The translations under genes were made by a program, and so were the position numbers. The notes beneath the pieces were generated by a model, which searched no databases, was not told where the DNA came from, and saw nothing but the letters and a program-made list of their open reading frames with translations. From Pseudomonadota bacterium (GTDB taxonomy: Bacteria > Myxococcota_A > Polyangia > Polyangiales > Polyangiaceae), in contig JAEYWK010000205.1 of the NCBI GenBank assembly GCA_023431345.1, forward strand, positions 62,001-126,000: DNA of 64,000 nucleotides, in the 5' to 3' direction. Shown here piece by piece: positions 35,857 through 43,631 of this stretch; within the stretch, counting starts at the first letter, position 1, and each line of letters opens with the position of its first letter.

Positions 35857-35885
35857 TTGGCATGCTCCCAGCAATCTGATCTAAA
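35857..35885 (+). promoter_or_regulatory. Candidate housekeeping-type promoter for the response regulator
   Basis: TTGGCA (35857-35862), 17-nt spacer, TCTAAA (35880-35885), in a stretch of lower GC than its surroundings. It would start transcription about 15 nt before the ATG at 35906. Pattern match only. Confidence 0.4.
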
Positions 35886-35905
35886 TTCCAGCCGCCACTG
35901 AGCCG

Positions 35906-36592
35906 ATGAAACAAGAGCAGCAACGCAACCAACCTCGGAGGGCTGCGGCCTCCATCCGCCTCTTGCTGGTGGATGACCACGCGATGGTGCGCGCTGGGCT
36001 GCGCGAGCTCTTGAAGCTCGAAGGTGACTTTGAGGTCGTGGCCGAAGCTCCCAACGGTGAGGTGGGTGCGCGCCTGACGAGCGAGCTCGAGCCCGACGTG
36101 GTCGTCATGGATCTCTCCATGCCCGTGCTCGGCGGCACGGAGGCGACGAGCCGAATCATCGAGGCCAACCCGGAGGTGCGCGTGCTAGTGCTGTCGGCCC
36201 ACGAAGACGCTGCCTATGCGCGGGCGGTCTTGAGCATTGGCGCCGCAGGTTACGTCCTCAAGCGCTCCGCGTGTGATGAGCTGGTGCGCGCGATACGCGC
36301 CGTCGCGACCGGCAGCACCTACGTCGACTCCGTTTTAAAGGACGCGCTAGCGCCTCGTGCGAGGCGTACTGGCTCGGGCGCGTTTCCCATCGTGAGCCTC
36401 AGTGAACGCGAGCTCGAGGTCGTGCAGCTCGTCGCGAAGGGGCATACGGCCAAGGAGATGGCGGAGCAGCTCGGGCTCAGCCCGCGAACGCTGGAAACCT
36501 ACAAGGCGCGCGCGATGGCGAAGCTCGACCTGAACAGCCGCGCTGATTTGATCCGCTACGCCGCGCGCTGCGGCTGGCTCCGCGAGGGGTGA
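35906..36592 (+). CDS. NarL/LuxR-type response regulator
   Basis: 228 aa. The receiver domain has the acidic pair in LLVDDHAMVRAGL, phospho-acceptor Asp69 in VVVMDLSMP, and Lys in YVLKRSA. The C-terminal LuxR-type helix-turn-helix has LSERELEVVQLVAKGHTAKEMAEQLGLSPRTLETYKARAM. Together with the NarX-type kinase 15 bp downstream it forms the only textbook two-component pair in the window. Target genes are unknown; the divergent lmo0937 gene is a candidate. Confidence 0.95.
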   Translation: MKQEQQRNQPRRAAASIRLLLVDDHAMVRAGLRELLKLEGDFEVVAEAPNGEVGARLTSELEPDVVVMDLSMPVLGGTEATSRIIEANPEVRVLVLSAHEDAAYARAVLSIGAAGYVLKRSACDELVRAIRAVATGSTYVDSVLKDALAPRARRTGSGAFPIVSLSERELEVVQLVAKGHTAKEMAEQLGLSPRTLETYKARAMAKLDLNSRADLIRYAARCGWLREG

Positions 36593-36607
36593 GGAGCGCC
36601 GCCCTCG

Positions 36608-37576
36608 ATGCTCGGGAGCTACCGTCGGATTCTGCGCCCGCTCAGGCAAGCCCTGCCTGCGGCGACCCGCGCGGAGCGAGCGCCGCTCGTCAAGCACTTG
36701 GAGCGTGAGCTCGAGCAAACGAAGCGCCAGCTGCGTGACGTCGTGGAGCAGCACGAGGCCTCGACCGCAGCGCTCAAGGCCGTGCGCGAAGAGCTGCGTT
36801 CGGCCACCGAACAGCTGGAGAGCAGCCGGGAAGAGCTGCAGCGCACGGCCGCGCTCGATAGCGCCAACGCCCAGCTCCGCCTCGAGGTCCAGCGGCACGA
36901 GCAGATCGATCGGTCACGGCAGGAGCTGCAGCGCGCGCTCTTGCACGCTCAAGAGGACGAGCGTAGCCGCATCTCGCGCGAGCTCCACGACGAGATCGGC
37001 CAACAACTCGCCGCGTTGATGCTGGCCTTGAAGGCGCTCGAGTCGGCGGAGCCGGGCGCGCAGATGCTGAAGAAGCTCGCCGAGCTACGCTACGCCACCG
37101 AGCAGATGTCGCGCGAGATACATCACATCGCGGCGGAGCTGCGGCCAGTCGTGCTCGACAAGCTCGGCTTGGTGGGCGCGCTCTCCAGTCACCTCGAGGG
37201 CTGGCTCGGTCGCAGTGGGTTGGCGGTCGACTTCGTGAGCGCCGGTCTGGATACGGGGCGTTTGCCCTCCGAGATAGAGACCACGCTCTACCGCGTGATC
37301 CAGGAGGCGCTGAACAACGTGCACAAGCACGCCGCGGCCCAGCGCGTGAGCGTCAGCGTGGTGCGGCGTGACCACTCCGTGGTCGCGATCGTGGAAGATG
37401 ATGGTCGAGGCTTCGACGTCGACGCCGAAACGTTTTCCGTCGAGGGCCCGCGCCTCGGCATCGCCGGCATGCGCGAGCGAGTCGCCATCGTTGGCGGCCA
37501 GCTGACGGTCGACTCGAGCCCTGGCTCGGGAGCGACCGTGCGCGTCAAGCTGCCGCTGAAGTCCAGCAGCGGCTGA
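36608..37576 (+). CDS. NarX-type (HisKA_3) sensor histidine kinase
   Basis: A 322-aa soluble kinase. A coiled coil (~30-118) leads into the HisKA_3 domain with the phospho-accepting His127 in RISRELHDEIGQQLAALM. The HATPase has LYRVIQEALNNVHKHA, VEDDGRGFD and LGIAGMRERV. No sensor domain or membrane segment is seen, so the coiled coil may link it to another sensor. The regulator gene lies directly upstream. Confidence 0.93.
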   Translation: MLGSYRRILRPLRQALPAATRAERAPLVKHLERELEQTKRQLRDVVEQHEASTAALKAVREELRSATEQLESSREELQRTAALDSANAQLRLEVQRHEQIDRSRQELQRALLHAQEDERSRISRELHDEIGQQLAALMLALKALESAEPGAQMLKKLAELRYATEQMSREIHHIAAELRPVVLDKLGLVGALSSHLEGWLGRSGLAVDFVSAGLDTGRLPSEIETTLYRVIQEALNNVHKHAAAQRVSVSVVRRDHSVVAIVEDDGRGFDVDAETFSVEGPRLGIAGMRERVAIVGGQLTVDSSPGSGATVRVKLPLKSSSG

Positions 37577-37592
37577 GCTGACGCTTCAGCTC
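37575..37592. terminator. Stem-loop at convergent kinase gene ends
   Basis: Inverted repeat GAGCTGA (37575-37581) / TCAGCTC (37586-37592) with a 4-nt loop, spanning the stop codons of the two convergent kinase genes. A short T-containing stretch (CGTTTCT) follows on the plus strand. Probable bidirectional terminator. Confidence 0.5.
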
Positions 37593-38725
37593 CGTTTCTG
37601 GTGGGGAAATGTCGAGATGAAAGTCGTCCCGCGCTCGGCGTCGGACTCCACGCGCGTGAGGCCACCGTGAGCTCGGCTGATCTCCGCGACGATGAACAGC
37701 CCCAGGCCCACGCTGCGCTTGGCGCTGCTGCCACCGGCGCCGCGTGTCATCGGCTGAAACAAAGACGAGAGTAGCGCGCTCGGGATGACCGGCCCGTGAT
37801 TGTGCACGCGGATCGAGAAGCCATCCGGCTCGACGGCGGACGTGACGGTGATGGGCTGGTCGCGATCGCCGTAGCTGAGCGCGTTCGATACCAGGTTGCC
37901 GACCAGCTGCTCGAGTCGACCGGCATCGGCCCGGCAAGGACCGGCTCCGACCTGCTCGTGCACGAGCGAGCGATCCGGATGGGCGGCGGCCAGGTCGCCG
38001 ATCGCCTCCGCGATCACGGCGTGCAGGTCGAGGTTCTCGAGCGTGACTTGCAGGCCGGTGCCGAGGCGGGCTTGGGTGAAATCGAGCAGATCCCCGATCA
38101 GGGCGTGGGCGCGTCGGCTGGCCCGCGCGATGCGCTCGACCACGCGCTGCTGACTGGGGGAGGAGGCCGTGCTCGCCAGCAGCGTCGCCCCGATTTGAAT
38201 GGTGGAGATGGGATTGCGCAGATCGTGACTGACGATGCCGATCATCTGCTCCGCCGATAGCGCGCGGTCCTTCGCCTCGTGGTGCAGGCGCGTGGTCTCG
38301 GCTACCAGCTCTTCGAGGCGCTTGCGCGAGGCGAGCAGCTCGCGCTCGTATTTGTCGCGGTCCCGCGCCACGTACGCGGCGAGCTCGTGCACGGTCGAAC
38401 CGTCGCACTGGCCCACGATGGCGTTGACGACCATCGGCACCAGCGTGCCGTCCTGCGTGCGCAGCTCGAGCTTCACCTCCGACACCGAGCCCTGCATTGC
38501 GAGCAGCGGCGCCCAGTGTGTTTGATGGAAGATCCGGCCGCCGACGCTGAGCAGATCTTGAAACTTCATGCGGCCGACGAGCTCCTCCCGCGTGCGCCCG
38601 ACCCACGTCGCGAACGTCCGGTTGACCCGCAAGAGAGTGCCGTCGGTGGTCGTGCGCAAAAGCCCGCACGGCGCGGCGTCGAACAGCGCTTGCTCCTGGG
38701 GACTCAGGTCGGACGGCACGCTCAC
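37586..38725 (-). CDS. PAS-domain sensor histidine kinase coupled to RsbQ-like gene
   Basis: 379 aa. The N-terminal PAS domain (LFDAAPCGLLRTTTDGTLLRVNRTFATWVG) is followed by a coiled coil. HisKA has its His in MIGIVSHDLRNPISTI, and the HATPase has NLVSNALSYG and SVGLGLFIVAEIS. The GTG at 38725 lies 4 bp after the RsbQ-like hydrolase stop, so they are translated together. In Bacillus subtilis, RsbQ activates the PAS-phosphatase RsbP; here the PAS partner is a kinase, suggesting the same input wired to phosphorelay output (inference). Confidence 0.92.
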   Translation of the reverse strand: MSVPSDLSPQEQALFDAAPCGLLRTTTDGTLLRVNRTFATWVGRTREELVGRMKFQDLLSVGGRIFHQTHWAPLLAMQGSVSEVKLELRTQDGTLVPMVVNAIVGQCDGSTVHELAAYVARDRDKYERELLASRKRLEELVAETTRLHHEAKDRALSAEQMIGIVSHDLRNPISTIQIGATLLASTASSPSQQRVVERIARASRRAHALIGDLLDFTQARLGTGLQVTLENLDLHAVIAEAIGDLAAAHPDRSLVHEQVGAGPCRADAGRLEQLVGNLVSNALSYGDRDQPITVTSAVEPDGFSIRVHNHGPVIPSALLSSLFQPMTRGAGGSSAKRSVGLGLFIVAEISRAHGGLTRVESDAERGTTFISTFPHQKRS

Positions 38726-38729
38726 GCGA

Positions 38730-39533
38730 CTACAAGCCTTCGTCGGCCAAGAACTCGTCCGTCGCGTCCGCGCACTGGCCGGGAGAGCTCAGGTGCGGAC
38801 AGTGCCCGACGTTGTCGATCACCCGCAGCGCGCTGCGCGGCAGCTGCCGTTTCATGTATTCGCCGACTGCCACCGGCGCGATGATGTCGTCGTTGCACTG
38901 CACGATGAGGGTGGGCGCCTGGAGCTTGGGCAGCTCCGCGCGGTGGTCGGACAGAAAGGTGACGCGCGCGAACTGCTTGGCGATCTCCGGATCGGTGCGG
39001 CAGAAGCTGTTGGTGAGCTCGGCGCCGAGCTCGGGCTGGTTGGGCGCGCCCATGATGGCGGGCGCCATGTTGCTCGACCAGCCGAGGTAGTTGCTCTCGA
39101 GCGTCTCCAGCAGTGATTCGATGTCGGAGCGGCTGAAGCCGCCGACGTAGTCGCCGTCGTTGATGTAGCAAGGCGATGGACCGACCATGACTTGCGCGGC
39201 GAACGCGGCGGGCTCCTTCAGGTTGGCGAGTAGACCGATCATCGCGCTCACGGAGTGACCGACGAAGATGGCGGGCCCGACCGAGAGCTCGCGCACGAGC
39301 TCAACGACGTCGTCGGCGTAGCCCTGTAGAGAGGCGTACTTCGCGGGATCGTAGGCGCTCAGGTCCGAGCCGCCGCTGCCCACGAGATCGAACAAGACGG
39401 TGCGGTAGCGCTTGGCGTAGGCGGGCGCCATCAGCCGCCACATGTTTTGGTCGCAGCCAAAGCCGTGGGCGAAGAAGATGGTCGACGCGCCTTCGCCGGC
39501 GATGTGCACGTTGTGGCGCCGCTCGAGATTCAT
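38730..39533 (-). CDS. RsbQ/KAI2-like alpha/beta hydrolase
   Basis: A 267-aa protein matching RsbQ in length and order: MNLERRHNVHIAGEG, oxyanion region FFAHGFGCDQNMWR, nucleophile Ser94 in VGHSVSAMIG, acid Asp216 in NDDIIAP and His244 in NVGHCPHLSSP. All triad residues are present. RsbQ is a stress-signalling hydrolase related to plant karrikin/strigolactone receptors; the natural ligand in bacteria is unknown. It is first gene in a two-gene operon with the PAS kinase. The ATG at 39533 was chosen because the upstream frame is not RsbQ-like. Confidence 0.93.
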   Translation of the reverse strand: MNLERRHNVHIAGEGASTIFFAHGFGCDQNMWRLMAPAYAKRYRTVLFDLVGSGGSDLSAYDPAKYASLQGYADDVVELVRELSVGPAIFVGHSVSAMIGLLANLKEPAAFAAQVMVGPSPCYINDGDYVGGFSRSDIESLLETLESNYLGWSSNMAPAIMGAPNQPELGAELTNSFCRTDPEIAKQFARVTFLSDHRAELPKLQAPTLIVQCNDDIIAPVAVGEYMKRQLPRSALRVIDNVGHCPHLSSPGQCADATDEFLADEGL

Positions 39534-39680
39534 GCTGCACCCTACTGCTGAATCCACGAGACGCCCAGGCCGGGCCAGCGGAGACGTTTCGCCTCGGCGG
39601 GCTCGAGCGCTCACCGTGCGGAGCCGCGAACTAAGCACCAGCCTCGCCCCGAAATGCGCTACACCTCGGGCGACGACTCC

Positions 39681-39917
39681 ATGAGCAAGTTCACGACATT
39701 TTACGAGTGGCTCGAGAAACAAAAAGCCAAGAAGTCGCCGCTCGGCGACCTCGCGGCCGACGCCGTGCGCGATGGGGCCTTCCCCAAGGACATCGCCAGC
39801 CTCGACGCGCTCTTGGCCTATCTGAAGACGAAGAACGCCTCCGGCCTCAAGCTCGCCACTGCCAAGCTCGCCTGGCAGTCGTACGCCCGCGGAGCCGCGC
39901 CCGAGCGACCCCTGTAG
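39681..39917 (+). CDS. YozE SAM-like fold protein
   Basis: A 78-aa protein resembling the YozE family: MSKFTTFYEWLEKQ, an acidic DLAADAVRDGAFPKDI block and LDALLAYLKTKNASG, ending KLAWQSYARG. These are small helical proteins with a sterile-alpha-motif-like fold and unknown role, best known from Firmicutes. The ATG at 39681 lacks a clear ribosome-binding site. It is encoded between the RsbQ-like and RRM operons, and its stop is 3 bp from the convergent RRM gene end. Confidence 0.75.
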   Translation: MSKFTTFYEWLEKQKAKKSPLGDLAADAVRDGAFPKDIASLDALLAYLKTKNASGLKLATAKLAWQSYARGAAPERPL

Positions 39918-39920
39918 CGC

Positions 39921-40535
39921 TCAGATCGCTCGCACCGCGCGCATCACGGGCGTGATCGCGGGCCAATCGATTTCGGGCGTGTCGGTGCTCACGCCTTCGG
40001 CCCAGGCCGCGCTCAGCGCATCCAGGGCTCGCTCGCGCGTCGCTCCGCTCGCGTTCACGGCGGGCGCTGGCTGCACCTGTGCCTGCACCTGCCAGTCGTC
40101 TCCGTCCGTTGCCGGGAAGATGAAGCGGAGCACCAGCAGCTTGCCCGAGCAGTTGAGCTCGTAGGTCATACCCAGCCGATCGCGATACTGCTGGGTGATC
40201 GCGACGCTGACTTCACTCTTCGCGGCGCGGGCCCGCGGCGCAGCCTCGGCGCGCGCGCGGTCCGGATCGTCCGCGGCGCGGCTGATCTGCAGCACGCGGT
40301 CGCAATGCAGACGGCCGTGCAGGGCGCTGACCGCTTTGTCGGCGCCAGCTGCAAGAGCCATCGTGACGTACGCCGCGGTAGTGGGGCTGCGTGCGCCCCG
40401 CTCCGCGGCGAACTCCACATCGAGCACGTCGCCGCAAGTGGCGAAGAGCTGCCGGAGGCTTGCCAACGTCGCCGCTTGGCTGATGTTGGACACGTACAAC
40501 CTTCCGTGCATCGAGCCCCTTGGCGGCGTGCTCAT
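39921..40535 (-). CDS. RRM-like RNA-binding protein with extra C-terminal domain
   Basis: A 204-aa protein. Residues ~8-85 resemble an RRM: RNP2-like RLYVSNISQ is present, but RNP1 is reduced to TAAYVTMAL without the usual aromatic pair. After an Arg/Ala-rich linker (~90-110), a second domain (ITQQYRDRLGMTYELNCSG, LLVLRFIFPATDGDD) is not recognised. The ATG lies in a TGATG overlap with the upstream RRM gene (a GTG three bases earlier is possible), so the two are coupled. RNA binding is likely but weaker than in its partner. Confidence 0.75.
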   Translation of the reverse strand: MSTPPRGSMHGRLYVSNISQAATLASLRQLFATCGDVLDVEFAAERGARSPTTAAYVTMALAAGADKAVSALHGRLHCDRVLQISRAADDPDRARAEAAPRARAAKSEVSVAITQQYRDRLGMTYELNCSGKLLVLRFIFPATDGDDWQVQAQVQPAPAVNASGATRERALDALSAAWAEGVSTDTPEIDWPAITPVMRAVRAI

Positions 40536-40861
40536 CACCAGCGGTTGGCCTTGCGACCGCCGTCGCCGAAGTTGCCACCACCGCGGCCACCGCCGCCGCC
40601 GCCGCCGCCGCTCGAGCGCTCCTCGGCTTCGTTCACCTTGAGGGTGCGGCCGTCGAGATCAGCGCCGTGCAGAGCTTGCATGGCGGCGTTCGCCTCGTCC
40701 TTGGAGCCCATCGTCACGAAGCCGAAGCCGCGCGATTGCCCCGTCATTCGGTCGGTCACGACGTGGACGTCCGTCACCGCTCCGTGCTCGCCAAAGGCAG
40801 AGCGGAGCGTTTGATCGGTGGAGCTGAACGACAAATTACCTACGTACAAACGATTTCCCAT
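40535..40861 (-). CDS. RRM-domain RNA-binding protein (glycine-rich, Rbp-like)
   Basis: A 108-aa protein. One complete RRM carries RNP2 LYVGNLSF (residues 5-12) and RNP1 RGFGFVTM, then a Gly-rich tail (ten Gly in a row plus Arg) as in cyanobacterial and myxobacterial Rbp proteins linked to cold or stress responses. It binds single-stranded RNA in relatives. It is the first gene of a two-gene operon with the divergent-type RRM protein. A leader of unknown length with a stem-loop at 40899-40921 precedes it. Confidence 0.93.
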   Translation of the reverse strand: MGNRLYVGNLSFSSTDQTLRSAFGEHGAVTDVHVVTDRMTGQSRGFGFVTMGSKDEANAAMQALHGADLDGRTLKVNEAEERSSGGGGGGGGRGGGNFGDGGRKANRW

Positions 40862-40898
40862 GACATTTCTCGATTCACGTCCCTGAAAGAAGACACTG

Positions 40899-40921
40899 TC
40901 ACGGCGGGGACCACGCCGTGA
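40899..40921 (-). promoter_or_regulatory. Stem-loop in RRM-gene leader
   Basis: Perfect 8-bp inverted repeat TCACGGCG (40899-40906) / CGCCGTGA (40914-40921) with a 7-nt loop, 38-60 nt upstream of the RRM start on the minus strand. It may be a leader hairpin used in autoregulation by the RNA-binding protein, or a protein operator. Confidence 0.4.
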
Positions 40922-41295
40922 AGGTACAGTTTTGCGGCTCGAACCCGCTCAGCTCCCGCTCGATAGGAGCAGGCTCGGGGCGCCTCCGCCAGAGGAGCCA
41001 GCGCGTAGCAGCGTCAGCGCGAGCCTGCTCGAATCACTCGGTGTGGGCGCCGATAGCGCACGGCGACGCCAGCAGGCCGGATCTGGCCGGCCCCGTGCTT
41101 CGTGATTCATTCGGTCTTTGAGGCTCAGCGTTCGAGCGATGCGGCTCAGGAGAAGCACCGCCGCTCCGCCGCGCGGACCGATCTCATGCTGGGGGCAGCG
41201 GTGAACGCTTGCCCGCCTTGAATGAGCGAAACTAGTACACCCGCGCCTCCTCGTCAAGGACGCAGCCGCTTTGCCTCCACGCCGCACGCTTACTC

Positions 41296-41356
41296 GCGGT
41301 CGCCGCTCGCGCCGCGCCGCGGTCGCTGCGCGCGCCCCGTCGCGGTCGCTGCCCCG
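41296..41356. repeat. 23-bp imperfect tandem repeat, about 2.5 copies
   Basis: The octamer GCGGTCGC occurs at 41296, 41319 and 41342, exactly 23 bp apart, with partly conserved downstream bases (for example GCTGC in copies 2 and 3). It lies just past the 3' end of the diguanylate cyclase gene. Confidence 0.55.
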
Positions 41357-41424
41357 CAATGCTCGCGCGCCGCTCCGCTGCCTCGCGTAGCGGGAAGAAC
41401 CGCGCGAGCTCCGCGATTCGCCTC

Positions 41425-42564
41425 TCAGGATCTTTTGGGCTCGGCCTCATCATCGCGCGGAACATCAGCCGCGAGCACGCTCTCGTCGCCGCCCATGCGA
41501 GGCAGGGGGCCTCGGGGAGGAACCTTCACGGCGACTGGGAACGGGCCCTCGGGCGCTGGCAGCGAAGCAGGGAAAGGCATCGAGGGAGCGATCGAGGCGC
41601 CGGGGAACAGCGAGCTTGCTCGTTCGGTCCCGCCGTCGAAGATCGCGAAGCGGTCGCGACCCGCCGCTTTGGCTTCGTACAAGGCAAGATCGGCGCATTT
41701 GACGAGATCCTCCGCGCTGTCACTCGTGACGTCGACGTTGCCGGCGCAGCCGATGCTGACGGTGACCTGCAGCAGCTCGCCGCCGAACTTGAACTCTTGG
41801 CGGCGCACCTTGTTGAGCAAGCGCGCGGCCACGAAGGCGGCGTCTCTCTTGCTCGTGTGCGGCAGCAGAATCGCGAACTCTTCGCCGCCGAAGCGCGCGG
41901 CCAAATCGACCTCGCGCAGTCCTTCGGCGATGCGTCGCGCCACCTCTTTGAGGACTTGATCGCCCGCGTCGTGACCGAAGCGATCGTTGATGCGCTTGAA
42001 ATGGTCGAGGTCGAGGAGCAGGCAACTGAGGGTGTTGCGGTACCGCTTCGTCACGGCGAACTCGCGCTTCAGCACGTCGCCGAAGCGCCGCCGGTTGAAT
42101 AGGCCCGTCAGCGGGTCCGTGATGGCGAGGGCCTCTACTTGATGCAGCATGGCCTCGAGCTGAAGGTTTCTCTCGAGCAGCTCGCTGTGGGCGTTCTTGA
42201 CGCGCAGGGCGGCGAAGATCCGTGCCTCGAGCTCGGCGTCTTGGAAAGGCTTGGCCAGGTAGTCGTCGGCGCCGAGCTGCAGGCCTTCGACGCGATCGGC
42301 CACCTCGGCGCGTACCGTGAGCATGATCACGGGGATGTGCTTGGTCGCGGCGTTCATCTTCAGCCAGCGACACACGGCGAAGCCATCGAGGTCGGGCATG
42401 ACGACGTCGAGCAGGACCAAATCCGGCTTGTGCTCTCGCGCCAAGCGCAGGCCCTCAGCGCCGGAAGCGGCGAGCTCCACCGCGTACCCCAATCGCTCGA
42501 GGGTGGCCTTGATCTGCCCGCCCTGAGCTTGACTGTCGTCGATCAGTAAGAGGTTGGCTTTCAT
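41425..42564 (-). CDS. PleD-like response regulator diguanylate cyclase
   Basis: 379 aa. A receiver domain (LLIDDSQAQG; acceptor Asp in VLLDVVMPDLDG; Lys in YLAKPF) is joined by a coiled coil to a GGDEF domain. Active-site motif GGEEF and metal Asp in LLLDLDHFKRIND are intact. RxxD (REVD), five residues before GGEEF, forms the inhibitory I-site, so product feedback is expected. A ~60-residue Pro-rich C-terminal tail is unusual. The ATG at 42564 was chosen over an upstream start at 42600. It makes c-di-GMP upon phosphorylation by an unlinked kinase. Confidence 0.95.
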   Translation of the reverse strand: MKANLLLIDDSQAQGGQIKATLERLGYAVELAASGAEGLRLAREHKPDLVLLDVVMPDLDGFAVCRWLKMNAATKHIPVIMLTVRAEVADRVEGLQLGADDYLAKPFQDAELEARIFAALRVKNAHSELLERNLQLEAMLHQVEALAITDPLTGLFNRRRFGDVLKREFAVTKRYRNTLSCLLLDLDHFKRINDRFGHDAGDQVLKEVARRIAEGLREVDLAARFGGEEFAILLPHTSKRDAAFVAARLLNKVRRQEFKFGGELLQVTVSIGCAGNVDVTSDSAEDLVKCADLALYEAKAAGRDRFAIFDGGTERASSLFPGASIAPSMPFPASLPAPEGPFPVAVKVPPRGPLPRMGGDESVLAADVPRDDEAEPKRS

Positions 42565-42733
42565 GGGTGGCGCACGTCCCGAGTGCTCACTCGACCGCAT
42601 AGCGTAGGGCGGGCGCCCCGCGAGCGATAGCCGACTTCGAAGTCGAGCCTAGATTTCCCGAAAATCGGCGCTCGATGAGGGCTTTCACGCGCCCTACGCC
42701 CCGCTCTCGGCGCGCGATGGGGTCGCGTGGGCT

Positions 42734-43282
42734 CTACGCTCGGCGCCCCGCGCGCGCTCGGCTCACGTCGGCGTCGGCGGAGGGGGCCTCTTCTACGACG
42801 GCCGCGACGGGCTCAGCGGACGCGGCCACACGCAAGCGCTGCGCTCCCGCGACGCCTTGCTCGGCGATGCGGCGCCGTTCGCGCTGCAGCGCGCGCGGCG
42901 AAACCGGCGCCGCGAAAGTAGCGGCGGCGTGCAAGGCTAGCGCCAGGCCCCAGAAAAAGATCGGAAACAGCGCCCACCACTCGCCGGGAGTCGTGAGGAA
43001 GTTGACCGTGAACAGCAGGCCGTTGATCAGCGCGAATAGGCCCGCATGCGCGGCGAGCCAGCGCCGACGCCGCGAAGTCACGGCGCCTGTCGCGGCGCCA
43101 TCCAGCTTGGCTTCGCGCACTTCCAGAGCTGCGCGCGTCATGGCCTCCGCAGAAATGCCGACCTGTTCGCCCACCGCCAGCAGATCAGGGTGGCTGAGGC
43201 CGCCCTCGCCCGACGCGCTAGCCAGCGCACGGTCGATGATCTCGCGGACCTCGTGGTCGGAATATGTTCGCCCGTCGCTCAC
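42734..43282 (-). CDS. 2TM-domain protein
   Basis: A 182-aa protein. An N-terminal cytoplasmic helical segment (YSDHEVREIIDRALA, then LSHPDLLAVGEQVGIS) resembles the domain preceding 2TM regions. Two transmembrane helices (~82-98 and ~103-122, LFALINGLLFTVNFL; ALFPIFFWGLALALHA) fit the 2TM family. The C-terminus is Ala/Glu-rich and disordered. The GTG at 43282 is the start. 169 bp separate it from the diguanylate cyclase gene. Function unknown. Confidence 0.75.
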   Translation of the reverse strand: MSDGRTYSDHEVREIIDRALASASGEGGLSHPDLLAVGEQVGISAEAMTRAALEVREAKLDGAATGAVTSRRRRWLAAHAGLFALINGLLFTVNFLTTPGEWWALFPIFFWGLALALHAAATFAAPVSPRALQRERRRIAEQGVAGAQRLRVAASAEPVAAVVEEAPSADADVSRARAGRRA

Positions 43283-43315
43283 GACCTATGATTACTCCAC
43301 TTACGCGCCGGCGCT

Positions 43316-43615
43316 TCACCTTTTGAGGAGCGCGCGGATGGGGCTCCGCGCTACTCGCCGCTGAAACCAGGGTGCCGCATACACGCTCTTCGCGAGCGCG
43401 AGTGCCAGCTCGAGGGGGCTGCTGCCGCTCGCTTCGATGGCGGCCTTCATGCCAGTGCTGGCGTCTTCCATGGCGCCGCGCGCGATCGTTCGAGAGCCAT
43501 CGGAGCGCACTTCCACGATGAGGCGAGCGACGACCGGGAGCTCGGGCGCGGCCACTGGCAGCTCTCCTGCCGCGTCGGCGGCCGCCGCAAGCTTGTCACG
43601 AGGATCTTCAGCCAT
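43316..43615 (-). CDS. Hypothetical protein downstream of recQ
   Basis: 99 aa. Residues ~28-50 form a strand-rich region (ELPVVARLIVEVRSDGSRTIARGAMED) followed by two helices (STGMKAAIEAS; LELALALAKSVYAAP) and a basic end. Family not recognised. It is 16 bp after the recQ stop on the same strand, so likely cotranscribed. The ATG at 43615 leaves the recQ end unoverlapped; a longer frame start exists at 43657. Confidence 0.6.
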   Translation of the reverse strand: MAEDPRDKLAAAADAAGELPVAAPELPVVARLIVEVRSDGSRTIARGAMEDASTGMKAAIEASGSSPLELALALAKSVYAAPWFQRRVARSPIRALLKR

Positions 43616-43631
43616 GGCTCGACGAGGTGGC

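Larger units (their letters stand above)
40862..41424. other. 563-bp intergenic region upstream of the RRM operon
   Basis: No convincing gene: frames present lack family resemblance and begin in repeats. Contents: a stem-loop near the RRM start (40899-40921), presumably the RRM promoter and leader, and a 23-bp imperfect tandem repeat (41296-41356). The stretch separates the RRM operon start from the end of the diguanylate cyclase gene, both minus strand. Confidence 0.6.

Noticed and set aside
40594..40615. GCC/GGC triplet run
   Set aside because: It encodes the Gly-rich tail of the RRM protein, not a satellite.
40925..40965. tRNA-like TTCGAGC loop on the minus strand
   Set aside because: The T-arm stem does not pair beyond the first base pair, and no acceptor or anticodon arm can be built.
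40949..41359. 136-codon minus-strand frame in the 563-bp intergenic stretch
   Set aside because: Arg/Ala/Ser-rich without family, unlike codon use of neighbours.
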